64,000 nt of DNA from assembly GCA_024516035.1 (NCBI GenBank), contig CM044955.1, forward strand, positions 43,590,592 through 43,654,591, in the 5' to 3' direction. Under the pieces are notes generated by a model. It did not search any database. It saw only the letters and a list, made by a program, of their open reading frames with translations, and had not been told where the DNA came from. Below, piece by piece: positions 1 through 12,800 of the stretch. Each line of letters begins with the position of its first letter. The first letter of the stretch is position 1. This DNA comes from Bactericera cockerelli. Taxonomy: Eukaryota; Arthropoda; Insecta; Hemiptera; Triozidae. A program made the translations under genes and the position numbers.

Positions 1-1100
1 CAACGAAAAAGGCTTATTTAACTTACAAAGCTAAGTTTTCATACAATGGCTGTAAGTCGGGTTGTTAGTTGCAGTTAAGAGTTGGGATAAAATTTGTCTG
101 TCTAGTCTCTGGCAAAATGGGGTTAGGAGAATGCTGCATCTGTTGATAAACTTCTCTATGCGGCTTTTGAATTACGCAGTCATCCAGACTTTGCAAATTA
201 AAGTTTGTTTACACAGGTATTAGATGTTAGGTATCTGAATTTTAATAACCAGGTAATAATATAAAAAGATACAATCCCCTTGTGATAAGACCATGCAGTT
301 GAAAGCAACGTCAAACCCAAAATAATAAAGAGAGAGTAGGTATAGTAATATTTTTAACCACTAAAAAATTGTAGGTTCTGTTTTTTTTTTTTTTTTTTTT
401 TAATAATTGTAGGTTCTGTTTTTTCAGTCGTTAGAACTTGCTACTATGTTCAAGTTTACATATTTTCTTCTGATTTGGATGAATCTTGGAATTTTAAGTT
501 AAACTCAAATAATCATACTCCTGAGATTTCAGGTAAAACATAATTATTAATCTCGTGATATTGGACCACGATTACACGACCCTACTATCCATAATCTGTC
601 TGCACTGCATGTTCAGTACCCTCCAAGCAAAGAGTCTGAACATTGTGGGTAATGAGGTAATAAGTATTTAATTTACCCCTCTACGTATACTAGGACATTT
701 AAATAGACGAATTAGTACGCCTACGCCCCCCTTCTGAGATTTGTCTCCATGGATCTTAACTCTACCTCCTCACCACGCATTTCTTGCGCCTCCACTACAG
801 AAAACAAAAAGTGCCACAGTTTTGTTGAAAATAAGTCAACTGAAAATGAGAAGCAGAAATTAATTATAATTCTCCCAAGTCGCATAACTTTTCTCAGTGA
901 AAAAAGAGCGAATGAACTTTGCTTAACCCGCAATCGGTCTACTGAATGACTTGGGTGGAATTTATTCATATCTAAATGTATGTATCCAAGACTAAGAGAA
1001 TATAAATAAAATTGCGCGGTTAGCTTTGAGTAGAAAAAGTGTTCTTTTAAAATTGCTATGTAAATGCATCTTATGTGACTAAATTTAAGTACATAATATG
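1..1100. other. No gene seen; AT-rich intron or intergenic DNA
   Basis: I see no coding exon here on either strand. The only landmark is a long T tract near 379-401. The next downstream Dscam exon (6666) starts mid-Ig3, so this stretch is probably intron of that gene, but nothing in it proves this. Confidence 0.5.
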
Positions 1101-3216
1101 GATTCAACCAGTGGCGGCTCGTCGGGTGAAGACACTGAAGACATTTTCACCTAATTTTGAACAGTGAAAACACTACTCATAATCCCTTGAACATGGCACA
1201 ATTGATCCAACTCAAAGAAAAAAAAAAAAGTAAGCTTTGTGTAAAATAGATCAATGCTCCTTAACATTTCATGTTAATTTCCAAGGAGAACACCAAATGT
1301 GAAGACAATTCGAAATTGTCTTCAGTTGTCCTTGAATCAACCAATCAGAGTTGAGTATTTCCAAGTAGGTATCATGAAATATTAGGCAAGAACTATATCT
1401 ATGTAATATGCTACTGAGGACAGTCTCCAGTTGTATTCAGTTTACATTATCTACACGACCTCATACGAAATGTCACGAAGCCACATACCATGTGAGATGT
1501 CATGTGTTTTTGATATTAACATTGTTGCCAGTAGCATTGTGCCAGATCTAGGAAACCAGTCAATGATTTAGCCTCCCATATCTAGCACAATCTTGTAATA
1601 TTAAAAATAATAATAATAATAACGTAGGCGTTAGGAAAGCAGGATTTTGTGTCAGGAATTTTGAATATTATTTCTCATTTTTTGGGTTCTAGTTTTGTAC
1701 ATAGTTCCTAAACGATAGCCGATACCAATAAATTTTAACTATTTATGTATCTTGTCAACTATAGTCTTAAAAAGGACATCTCGATTGAAGTCAAATCTCG
1801 GAAATAATATTATTTAATGTAGGTACCGAAATTGAGCCAAATAAGATAATCTGGTATCTAGTTGTTCCAAGAAGTTTTTAAATAGGGACAATGGTGGTCC
1901 TGTTTAAGATCCTGACTATGGAACCACTTTTAAAAAAAATCATGAAATTAGACGTGTTAAAATGAAATTCTCAAGAGAAAATTCTGTTCAGGCGGTGTAG
2001 TATTATGTTTTAAAATAAATAAATACGTCTTACATGATTTGAGGGATTTTTTTAAATTTAAAATATAGCTCTTGAAGTTTGTAGAAATTTAGCTATGAAA
2101 TTAACTTGGCAACATTGTATCTCTTATCTTTAGAATGTAAACAAAACTTGTTGCGCACTTTTTAAATTTTATTAGATTATTTTCAAATCTTTTCAACGGT
2201 AATCAAGTGACTTTCAATTGGTGTAACTAGTTAATAAAGTTATTTCCCAGTATTTGATACAGGATAGAAACATTATTCCTACCTGATCTGACCTGTGCTT
2301 TTCATAATAAGTTGAATATGAAGTATCTATGTACTTCTTTCAGTGTCAGAAATAACATTATAATTATGCAGGTAGCTAAGCACACAGCTTCCAGTGAAGT
2401 ACTTAAAATTTTAAGGCAATATCTGTGTTTTTCATAAATAGTCATTTAAAAATCAATGGTAACACAAATTTAAGCTGATTTTATATTTGTAGTAAGTATG
2501 TTTTCTTAGATTTATTTTGTAATCTGGTGGTGGATTTTCTTCAAATTTTGGATTGTAATTTTTAGTCTTCAACTAACTTCTTTCCTTCCCAGTTCTAACC
2601 CCTCTTTAAAATGTTGTACCTACCTATCTACTGAGGTATAATCCTAATATTTTTATTTTAATTCCTTTTTACCAACTTTTAGTTAATATTTTTTATTAAG
2701 ATGAATAATTAATAACAATATTTCAAAGAAACAATGAGATTCCCACAAAATCATGGGGTTCAAACATTAAAAGTAACCCTATTCAGATTAAGAAGTAATG
2801 AGGATAAGAAAGATATTATGATTACTGGATGTCCAATTTCTCCAATTACTATAACCACCACTAAAAAAGTAAAGCAAATGCCTGCCCCACAGCCATACAG
2901 TTCAAGCCTGAATGGCTTATGAAAAATGAATGGCTGTGTACCAGCTCAAGTGTTGACAAATTGTTCTGCTGGCCTTGTTTATTTATTAAGTACCAAGTGT
3001 TCTCCAAAAAAAGTACCTATAAAAACTTATATGATGCAAAACTGGTATGAGAGAAAACCATGCTCTGCAGGGAAACAGCCATAACTTACAATGGGCTGTG
3101 TTTATGAGACCATAAGAACTAAGATCTGATAAATTAATAATTTTATTTTTTCAATACTTCTGGGTATAATTTGTCTTCACCTAGTCTTGAAGTCAGGAGC
3201 CGCCACTGGATTCAAC
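1101..3216. mobile_element. Non-autonomous hAT-like DNA transposon with 8-bp target duplication
   Basis: The element occupies 1109-3208 (2,100 bp). It begins CAGTGGCGGCTC and ends with the exact inverse GAGCCGCCACTG, and a second inverted block (GGTGAAGAC / GTCTTCACC) lies just inside. It is bordered by the direct repeat GATTCAAC at 1101-1108 and 3209-3216. An 8-bp duplication with CA..TG ends is the hAT superfamily signature. The interior has no recognisable transposase; a 62-codon frame at 2734-2922 resembles nothing I know. It is therefore a deletion derivative or non-autonomous family member. Confidence 0.85.
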
Positions 3217-3448
3217 CACAATAAATGATAATACCTTCAATGATTAGATTCATTAGACTACCTATACATATTGTGTTCAACAGTAAAATATAACCTTTAC
3301 TTTTAAATATTATACGAGTAACTCACCCCAAAATGTTAAAATGTTAGTTGTGATAAGTAAACCAATAATATGCTATGCGAGCTTAACAATGAAACGAGAA
3401 TAGGTGAAAAGAAAATAGATTATATAAATAGAGTTATAGAGTTAAAGG

Positions 3449-3516
3449 CCCCCATGGTCTAACGGTTGTGTCCCATGGTCTTAGCCCAGGGGTCCTAAGT
3501 CTCAAACACCCGATAG
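3449..3516 (+). repeat. Degenerate tRNA-like sequence (possible SINE head)
   Basis: The stretch starts GCCCCCATGGTCTAACGG, close to a pol III A box in a tRNA-Glu-like setting, and ends with a decayed B-box region before GATAGGGCA. The B box is not intact, so this is a decayed tRNA or SINE fragment and not a working tRNA gene. Confidence 0.4.
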
Positions 3517-3671
3517 GGCAGAATTTTTTAACAAAAACTTCTGTAGGTGACGGAAGTTTTTGTTAAGTAAATAACACGAGAGACGAAGTCTTTTGAAACT
3601 GATTTATTATTATTTATAGTATTGCCAACGCACTTCTTCAATCTTCATACAACACAATAATAGCTTGTTTT

Positions 3672-4048
3672 TTAACCCATCCGGGCCGACTTAAATCTGG
3701 TACTTATTCTTAAAAAGAAATAGGTACAAACTTTTTCTTCTAACATCTTGGTATTGATTTAAAGTACTAATAGTCTAATCTGTATACTATAAAAATTCGG
3801 TCGACCTAAAAGTATTAAGTTGTTCTTAAAAGAGGATTTTACGTCCTGAATTGTTCAATGCTCATCAGGACAGGGATTTTACCCACCACTCTTTGAGAAT
3901 CGCAACATAACAGGTACCTGTATTAAACTGATCCTGTCTTGGTTGGGCCGAAAATATTAATGTTGCTTGTTACTTTTTCTTGTTACAAAAGAAAAAGTTT
4001 GTATTCATATTTAAGAATAACAAATTGAAGTCGGCCCTGACGGGTTAA
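3672..4048. mobile_element. piggyBac-like MITE with TTAA target site
   Basis: The element spans 3676-4044 (369 bp), with TTAA at 3672-3675 and 4045-4048. Its ends are CCCATCCGGGCCGACTT and the near-exact inverse AAGTCGGCCCTGACGGG; imperfect inverted similarity continues for about 70 bp. TTAA plus CCC..GGG ends fits the piggyBac superfamily. Outside it, a second inverted match (GTCTTTTGAAACTGA at about 3588 and its inverse near 4068) suggests insertion inside an older palindromic repeat or a longer element boundary. There is no coding capacity. Confidence 0.75.
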
Positions 4049-4696
4049 ACAATTAAAGATGAAAAGTCAGTTTCAAAAGACATTTGTCTAGAAAGCGCTG
4101 CGTAAATTAACAATAAAATGTTGAAATGTCAATGTGGGGTTCCATTATTATAGTTCCTAAACAGAGCATCTGCTGGATAGATTGCTCGTAAAAGCTTTTG
4201 TGTGTAGAGTTTGAATGTTTTATCGCTACAGACGAATCTCGTATGGTGTAATAAAGTGCATTTAGATGGTAGATTTATTTAAGCCTTTTTCCAACTCCCC
4301 CTCATCGACTGTTTTGTGACTTCTCCAAAATACTTTCCACTAGTTCTGTTTACCACTGGTTTCAGTGAAAATTTCAATCATCATTCGACTTTGAAACACT
4401 TTAATATAATTATTTGGGTTTTTATGTTTATTTTTTAAAAAAATTCAGGTTTATCTGAGTTAGACAAAAGATAATAAAACATCCTAGAAAAACAAAAGCG
4501 ATAGTTGATGAAGAAGAGAGAGAATACAAGAAGTGATGAAGGAGGGAGACTAAAGATATCTCATGTCTAAGAAAGAGACATGAAGAAAGTTTGTAAACGA
4601 CTTGGAGACAATCATGATTACCTAAAGTCGCATAATTGAAAATTTTGCAAAGAAGGTTCACAATTACCGGAGTGAGCGACAAGGAGAGAAAGACAG

Positions 4697-4698
<2 letters not shown>

Positions 4699-4747
<49 letters not shown>
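4699..4747. repeat. (GA)n microsatellite
   Basis: An uninterrupted run of about 24 GA dinucleotides in non-coding DNA. Confidence 0.97.
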
Positions 4748-4751
<4 letters not shown>

Positions 4752-4937
4752 GCCTTAGTTGAAAATCTCATTCATGCTCATCCAAGCTTTGTTACTAAGT
4801 TACTACTATATAAAAAAAAATGAATTCTAATTATTATTTCTGGTTCTTTTAGATTTTGTATTGCCAATTAATTATTTTCATTCTGAATTTCTTCAGGGGT
4901 TGCGTTTCTTTTGGTGGTCTTCTTTTAACACCTGTTA

Positions 4938-5000
4938 AATCAAAGTACAGTGTAGTACTGTAGTATAGTAGTGCTTTATTTAGACTGTCGGTAGCGTAAG
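4938..5000 (-). repeat. SINE tail fragment
   Basis: The stretch around AGTGCTTTATTTAGACTGTC is the reverse complement of a block near 56955-56985 that also follows a 'taatgggact' motif, as in the tRNA-SINE family of this window. It is read as a 5'-truncated 3' end of a related SINE. Confidence 0.4.
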
Positions 5001-5660
5001 GTTGTATACTTTTACAATTTAAAAAATAGTATCTAGTTTAAAACGCGGAAAATATGTTTTTTTGATCGTTAAAAATAATCTTGTTTCCAGAGAAATCAAC
5101 ACAGTAAAGTGCACGTGGCACATCCACCATTATACTCTAACTACATTGCACATTGCATAATTAAGTAAATATAAGGCGTACATAAAAACGGACAATCATA
5201 TTTATGTACTTATCAATTTATTAGTATGTTGTACATTTTTGAAAAGTAGTTATAATAAAATAAATATGTATTATGAGGTACCTATTGAAAATAAAATATT
5301 TTTTAATGCACTTTTGATAATATAAAGATAGCCATTTAGTACTCAGATGTGAACTACAAAAATATAAATATTATAACTATTTTTGACTTCGAGAGTTATA
5401 AAATCACTTCTATACTAGTTTTCATTACACAAATGTGTCAAAATACTGGTAGTGAAGTGAAAAAGGTATTTTTACAACGTAAGAGGAGAGAGGAAGTTTT
5501 TAAGAGAGAAAAAGGGGAGAAGGAAAATGCTTTTGTGCTAATTGCATGCGAGATAAAAGCTTTGATCAAACAGTATACAGGAGTGAACGATGAGGAATGT
5601 AATGGATAAATATTATTTTGGTAGGTAGCAATTATTGTTTTAGATAATGTTTTGAGATTG

Positions 5661-5690
5661 GGGAGAGAGAGAGCGAGAGACAGAGAGAGC

Positions 5691-5726
<36 letters not shown>

Positions 5727-5742
5727 AAGAGAGAGAGAGAGA
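5661..5742. repeat. Imperfect (GA)n microsatellite
   Basis: About 80 bp of GA repeats interrupted by GC, CA and AA variants. Confidence 0.95.
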
Positions 5743-6665
5743 AAAATAAAATTCATTGAACGTTGTTGTAGAATATTGTCCAGGATTATGAGAAAGGAAT
5801 AGCAAAACACCACATCAGAATGGATTGAAGATAGGTAATTAATTTTATGGACTTTATACCTAAAAAATAAAATTCGCCGGCGTCGCTGTGCTCTCTATGA
5901 TCTTTATAAAATACTTTTGTTTTCTGAAAATGATTCACTGTGAAATTTAAAAGAGTCGTTTTCTGCACTCTCTGGACTCTTTCTTTATGATGATATTATT
6001 ATATTTTTAGTTTCAAAAATTTTCACTCCATTCCCTTTATTTCTAATTGATTCAATATAATCGTGTACGGACTGCTTAAAGCATTGAAAGCTAACCATTG
6101 ACAATTAAGTACATAGTTTATTAAATAGTGTGACAGTTGATAGATGCACCCATTGTCAAAATTGAATCTAGTAACAAGCACCTACAAGGAAACTTATAAT
6201 ATTGAACAAAAAGTAGAACAAAAAAAATCAATCTATGAACTAATACCTAGTGGTAGACTAGAGGTGGGCGGAGTGAGAAGAAGAAAAGCAGCGCAAAGGA
6301 AAGAATGAGAGAGAGCTTAGAGGAAAAAGGAGTTAATTGCTGGATATTTCTAATTTGTAAGAAATAAAATTACTGTTTCGCATAATGTTTTTTAAGATTT
6401 TAGAAACTAAAACCCATTGAAGTGTGAACTGTAAAATGCATTATAATCTTTTAACAAATTCTTAATTTCCTTGAAATAAAGGATAGGTACTTTTTATTGC
6501 TGTTTTGAACAAAAACTTTATTCAAGACGAGCAATAATAGTGCTTGAAAAGTAATTTTGTTTCGTAACAGTATTGAAAAAGTTATTGAAAATTTATTCTT
6601 TAAATTCAAAAGATTTCTTTAAAAAAAGTTTTTTTTCCTCCCCTTCATTTTTTTCCACATTATAG

Positions 6666-6879
6666 ATGGTACAAAAATCGGGATGGAATCCTCACTGAAA
6701 TTCGTCAAGGCGGCATTCTGATTCGTCCCATGGAGTCGATCCTTCACTTCATCCGTCCCCAGAATAGCGATGCAGGGAGATATGTGTGTGTAGCATCCAA
6801 CATATTGGGGGAGGACAGGAGAGAGTTGGAATTGGTGGTTGAAACTCCACTAAGAGCGTTCATGCAGCCTCTGCAGCAG
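6666..6879 (+). CDS. Dscam: Dscam exon: C-terminal half of Ig3
   Basis: Begins in phase 2 with WYKNRDG, the C strand of an Ig fold, and contains the F-strand motif DAGRYVCVASN. It ends before the first strand of Ig4 at ...AFMQPLQQ. In Dscam1 the corresponding exon follows the Ig3 half-exon cluster; that partner exon is upstream of the window. Confidence 0.9.
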
Positions 6880-9800
6880 GTAAGTCAGCGTAATCGCTTG
6901 ATATTATTGAAGAACGTACTGATTTTCTACAGCAGACAAAAAAATATGTAGGTATATTAGACAGTTATTTATCATGTAGAACATAATTAAATACTTAATA
7001 ATGTAACATTATTTAAAGTTTACATAATTTATAGTTTAGATTCTAAACTATAAATTATTTTTTGAGGATATACCTACTATGAAAAGTGAGATTTGGTTTT
7101 GATTCCTCTCTTTCTATCTATTCTTATTATTAAGACACCTTTTTGTCAATATTAACTTAAAAATACAAAATAAATAACTTCACAAAAAAATCTTAACCCT
7201 CCAAATACCAGCTTGTATCTCTAAAACGCAAACTCTCCGGCAGGTCGTGGACGTAGGGTCGGCCGCCTGGTTCAACTGCACGATAGAGGGGGGCCGGGAG
7301 ACCCCCACGGTGACCTGGCTCAAGGACTCCCAGGTCATCTCAGGCAGCTCCTCCAGCAACAACATCTTCCACAGCAACATAGCTGCCCTGCAGATCCCCA
7401 GCGTCACCAGGAGCGACAGAGGGATGTACCAGTGTCTGGTGACCGAAGAGGAAGACTCGGCGCAAGCCACTGGACAGCTTATGCTGGGAGGTAGGTGCAA
7501 CCTGTAGGAAAGGAGAGAGAGAACGTAAAAATATTTATTGAAAATACTTTACAACTGGTGCCACATGGGCACTTGCCTAAACGACACAGTATACATTTTT
7601 TTTTTTTTTTTTTTTTTTCTTCTTTCTTTTTCTTTTTTTCATGTTCTTTGATACAGGTGGTTGTGTATTATTTTGTGAGAGCCACGTATTACATTTGTGA
7701 TAATATTCTCACAAGTGATCTTAGGTATATTGAATTTTGTTTGTTCTGCACACATTATAGAAGTCTTATACATTGTCCCTATATATTTATTTACCATGTT
7801 TTATTAAATAACAAAAGGGCTAGATCTAACTGTAAGACCCGCTTAACAGCCCTGAAAGTGGCCCACTTGGACCAATTAGATTTTTACACCCATTAAATGA
7901 GGTATTAAAACTATTACAGTGTTGGATCCCAGATACTACATAATATACGTGAAAGCACGTAATGATGACCATAGCTCACATAACTATTAATAATAAATTT
8001 AATATAGGTGCCTATCTGCGTATACTTAGCTAGTGAAATATACGTATATGTCCCAATTTCAGCCGTTTCGCCAGATCTGCAGCACTCATTCTCCGAGCAA
8101 ACACTGAACCCCGGCCTGCCCATTTCCCTGCAGTGTGTCGTGTCGGGGAATCCCCCGCCAAAGATTTCCTGGTTCCTGGACAACACCCCTCTCTCCCCCA
8201 GATCCTCCTCAGGATATGTCATCGGGAGTCACGTCGATCCTTCCAGTAAGTTAGAACTTTTAATATCCCTAAGCGATCCTCTGTAGCTTCGGACCAGCAA
8301 AAATATCAACCTAATTTTGTTTTTTTTTTTTTCAATTTTTTTTATGAATATCTTTTTTTAAGAGATCTGTAAATTTTAAATTTATGTTTATCCTTCACCT
8401 TATGTAGATCTTTTGAGGATCGGCACGAACGACCATTATTATAATTTTGGTTAAAGTGCCTAACAGAAAAAAAAGATTAATATTAAATTTAGTATAATTC
8501 GCTTTTTAAATTATTGATAACTTTCATAATCAACTTATGGGCTAATTATTACAACTTTTAATGGCTAGCTCAGAATGCCAGGATCCCTAAGCAAGGTGAG
8601 AGCTATGGGTGTGACAAAATATTAATCATCTCTCCCTTTCTTCAGGTGAGTTGGTCATCAGCCACCTGAACGTGTCCAGTGTGGGTGTGCACCATGGGGG
8701 GGTGTACACGTGCATCGCTCGCAACATACTCGGCTCAGTGCACCACTCTGCCCTGCTCAATGTTTATGGTAAACTTACTTTTAAGTGGTGAACTCCGAAA
8801 TTTTGGACAAAAAAGTCAAAAAATGAGGTCCACGACTTGCCGATAGAGAATTTTTTGTAGGATCTTAAATGTAGGAAAAATAAAATTTTAAAATATAAAG
8901 CAACTTCAAATAAAATCAGTTAAGCTGTTTTGAGATAGATACAAGTGATTAAGGGTAATCAGTATATTTCAAACCATTACTTCTGTTCACTATCACATCT
9001 ATTGCAGGTTGTATATATAATCCATGCCACTAACATGTGGTAGAGTACCAAGAATGCAGGCTGCATTGCCGCGTTGAATCCCTATGGATATTTTTTGCAG
9101 CAAGAATTCTTTGGCACTTTGAGTGCCAGTGGCACGGATCAAATTATCACCCACAACATTAAGTAGAAAATCACCAAAAAGAAACATTAAGTATCACCCA
9201 CAACATTAAAAAGTAGTGATTAAGTAGAAAATCTCAAACTTGCCACATGTATACAATGTGAAACAATCACGAGGAAGTATTGTGTCCATAATTGGCAGTG
9301 TTTTTTTTACATATTACTGAGAAGTTCTCCTTTCTAGAGAAATATGTTTGTTCATAAACCATAATATATTTAATATTAAATTTATTTGTATCGACGAAAA
9401 TAATTTTCCTCCGTGAAATATTTTACATCCACGAGCTCATAATAATGTAATATTGCAAACCTCAAATGTATTCCGAGTAAAGTTCTCCTCTCTTTTCAAA
9501 CTCTGTGCCAAGTATTGCAATTACAAACCAGCTTTCAAATCTGTAGAGTGAGGTTGTCTGTTGAGCAACTCTCCTTAAATATTGTAAATATTTACTGTAA
9601 ATTCATAGTATTTTAATGGTTTTTTTATACCTACCTATGCGTTAAATTAAAGTAAATCTATCTTTACATCATAATTTTCTAAAAGTTCAAAACCCAAAAA
9701 AGTGCTCTTTTTAAATATTTTTAAAGTGAATAACACGTAAAATAGTGACAAAAATTGTTGAAAATATGCATTGTTTACAATTTCAAGTGAACTTTGTATC

Positions 9801-12800
9801 TTCACTATGATAAATTAACAAAAATAGTTGAAGTGCAGTTGACAATCATAACAGTTGAAACTTTTAAACATTCAGTAATTAACACGAGCAATTTTATCAA
9901 CACATACAAACAAACATATAATAATAATAAAACCAGTCAGCATACATATTATATCTATAACATACATCACATTAGACACTATCTGATCCATCTGACCTTC
10001 ATAACGAAATGCATAAAACAGTAACTAGCACTTCTATTAAGAACAAAGGAGATCACGATGAAATAAATTTGAAACATAATAACTACACATAGGTATTTTT
10101 TCTCCAATGAAATAGGAAATGCCAATCTTAACTTTAAATGTATTCTTGAGTCATGCGCGGGTACTGTCATAGTGAAAAAAGGTAGACTAAAAAACTACAA
10201 AGTTCTTGCCCACGGAGAAGACCACACAGACAGCAGGTGTCTCAACACAGAAAAGGACAATGACCTGCTTTATAAAACAGCCTTTGAAAATAAAGACACC
10301 ACTGATAACAATATTGAGTTCCACCCAACTCATTCATTAGTTTATCTTAGTAACTTCCTAAATACAAGAAATTTTACTATAATTCCTTTCATTTACTTTT
10401 AAACAGGCATTATAGTTTATTCGATGTTTTTCGTTTCTAAGTCAAATAAAAAGCCACAAGGTATACCTAATCCCCCTATTTTTGTGATACTATTTAGTCC
10501 ACCTCGAGTAAAACTTGGCCATACACACAGATAGACACACACGTTTCCTCTGTTATGTACCAATTGTGCAACAGGGGATTCGTCTAATAAATTGATCTCT
10601 AAGCTTCCTGTGTTGCCATATTTCTCAGGTCCCCCCACCCCGCGCTCGGCTCAGAACCTGACTGTGGTCTCAGGGGAAGACCTCTATCTCCGCTGTCCAG
10701 TGTCTGGCCACCCTATATCCAGCACCTCCTGGCAGAGAAGTGCCGTCCAGCTCCCCCGGAGTGATAAACAGCAGGTGTTCTCCAACGGTACCCTGTATAT
10801 TAGAGAGGTGAGGGACAGAAGCGTATACTTTTTTTTTCGAAGAAGAGGTAAATTTTATAACCAATTTAAAACGATGTGAGGGGATATTTTTACCCACAAT
10901 ACCCACTAAAATCCTCCTCTCTCCCTCTTAAAATTATTGTACCCGGAACCCCATAGACCACATTATGTCAGGTTGTAACTTGTATACTTGGAAATGAAAT
11001 AAAATAGACTTCAGAGAAATAGAACAAAATGTTGGAATGTTCATATCAATATAATTACCACTTTCCCGAAATTTCATTTTGAAGTATGTACCTACCACTA
11101 AAATAAAATTTGAACAATGGAACGTGTGCACTTCTAAGTAAATATTCATAGCGGTTTTAATAATTCGGCCCCTTGATCATGGGAAAACTATTTAGCAGAA
11201 TTATTTGAGCTAGAGGCAGCACAGGTATAACTGCTCATTAATTTTCGATTATCGAAAAGCACCTCCTCTAAAAATATCATGATGTACCCTTAATAGCTGA
11301 ATAGCTACACCAGCAGTTGCCTCTTCATTACGTTATTTGATTTTCCATGTTTGTATGACGGATGTTGACCTTTCTAAAATTATATCATGGGTGTGGCTGT
11401 ATGGAATGGCTTTGCCAACCAATGCCAAAAAAAAAAAAAAATATCATGGGTGTCTCAACTTCCTCCTCAGGTGGACGGAGAATCAGACAAGGGTCAGTAC
11501 AGCTGCGTAGCGCGGAATATACAGGGTCAATCTGCGTCCGGCTATGTGTTTCTGAACGTCATGAGTAAGTTCTGATCTCTACTCTAGTGTTCATTCCGTC
11601 ATCAGTGAATAATACATTGTTGATTCTTGTTAAATAGAAAGTAGGTATGTTCCAGGATTCCTCCTAAGTTAAATGGGTACCTTACATGCGAAAGTCGATT
11701 GCTTTATACCTAAATTTACATTGATTTGACCTTAGCTGAAAGTTATGATAAGATATTTGAGTATTGTTGTTTAAAATAATTGTATCATTTCAAGATTATT
11801 TTTTACTATTGAAATAAGTAAATGACAAAAACGCTGATTATCATGTCAATCAATTATTAGCAAGTACATAATCATTATTTTATTTCCTGATACATCAATA
11901 ATCAACTACCTTGAAGATTACGTGCTAAGCCAGAGCGCTAATAATATCTAATAATAATAATAAAACAGAACAATCATCTCTTCTATTGTACTTTTCGGGA
12001 TTTTTTAAAAATAAATGGTCAACTCTGAAATCAAATATAATCATTTCAGTTCCTTCTGCTCCCTCCTCTTCCAGAGCCTCCAGTCATCTCTCCGTTCCAG
12101 TTCCAGGACAACCTCCAGGAAGGTAACCGCGCCCACGTCTCCTGCAGTATCACCTCCGGGGACCTGCCCATCACCATCGTGTGGCACAAGGACGGCAAGG
12201 CTCTTCCTCTGGACTCGGAAGTACACGAGCAGCAGATGCTGTTCCTGAGCACTCTCATGTTCAAGAAGCTCAGCGCCAGACACACGGGGCTCTACACGTG
12301 TGTCGTGAGCAATGAGGCATCCTCCTCCAACTATACGGCCAAGCTTGTGGTGAAAGGTGAGAGAATGGAGGGTGAAACCCCCGTATTGAATGATCCAGAT
12401 ATTAAAGACACTCCTTAGAGAGAAGAGAAGATATTCCTTAACGGAAAACAATACTTTCTGTACCTTTTAGAAAATGAAGGGTATAAAAGGGATATGAAAT
12501 GGATAGAAAAAAGATATTTCTAAGCAATTTATTGTTTATGTATCTAAGTAGGTACAAAAATTTAAAAGTTATCTTTGTTTCACTCAAAAGAGTTATGTCA
12601 CAATTAATTCAATCTGTCACTTGATTTGAACCTTTAGGATACAAGTCTGCTACCTTAAACATTCAAGTTACTGAGATTCAAGTTACTGAGATTTCCTGAT
12701 TTTTTTAATTAAATTACTATAGAATTGCTGATGCGAAAGGCAAAATGATATTTTTAGATCCATGAGTGAACTACGGCTACTGAAACTACCGATGCCGTCT

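Larger units (their letters stand above)
4049..6665. other. Non-coding stretch upstream of the first visible Dscam exon
   Basis: Apart from the two (GA)n tracts and a SINE-tail fragment annotated separately, I see no exon, RNA gene or clear repeat. Short frames at 5349-5609 and 4428-4682 have low-complexity composition and no family resemblance. The N-terminal half of Ig3, expected just upstream of the 6666 exon, could not be found here. Confidence 0.5.

Noticed and set aside
721..1107. 128-codon minus-strand frame
   Set aside because: Composition is biased toward hydrophobic and aromatic codons of AT-rich DNA; no family resemblance, no splice context.
2734..2922. Frame inside the first hAT-like element as a transposase
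   Set aside because: Only 62 codons, without BED finger, DDE or hATC signatures.
4699..5742. (GA)n tracts as GAGA-factor promoter elements
   Set aside because: No adjacent transcription start or exon; simple repeats are a sufficient explanation.
8999..9187. Minus-strand frame with QRGNAACILGTLPH as a hidden gene
   Set aside because: It looks protein-like but is short and lacks splice sites or neighbouring homologous segments; I could not identify a family.
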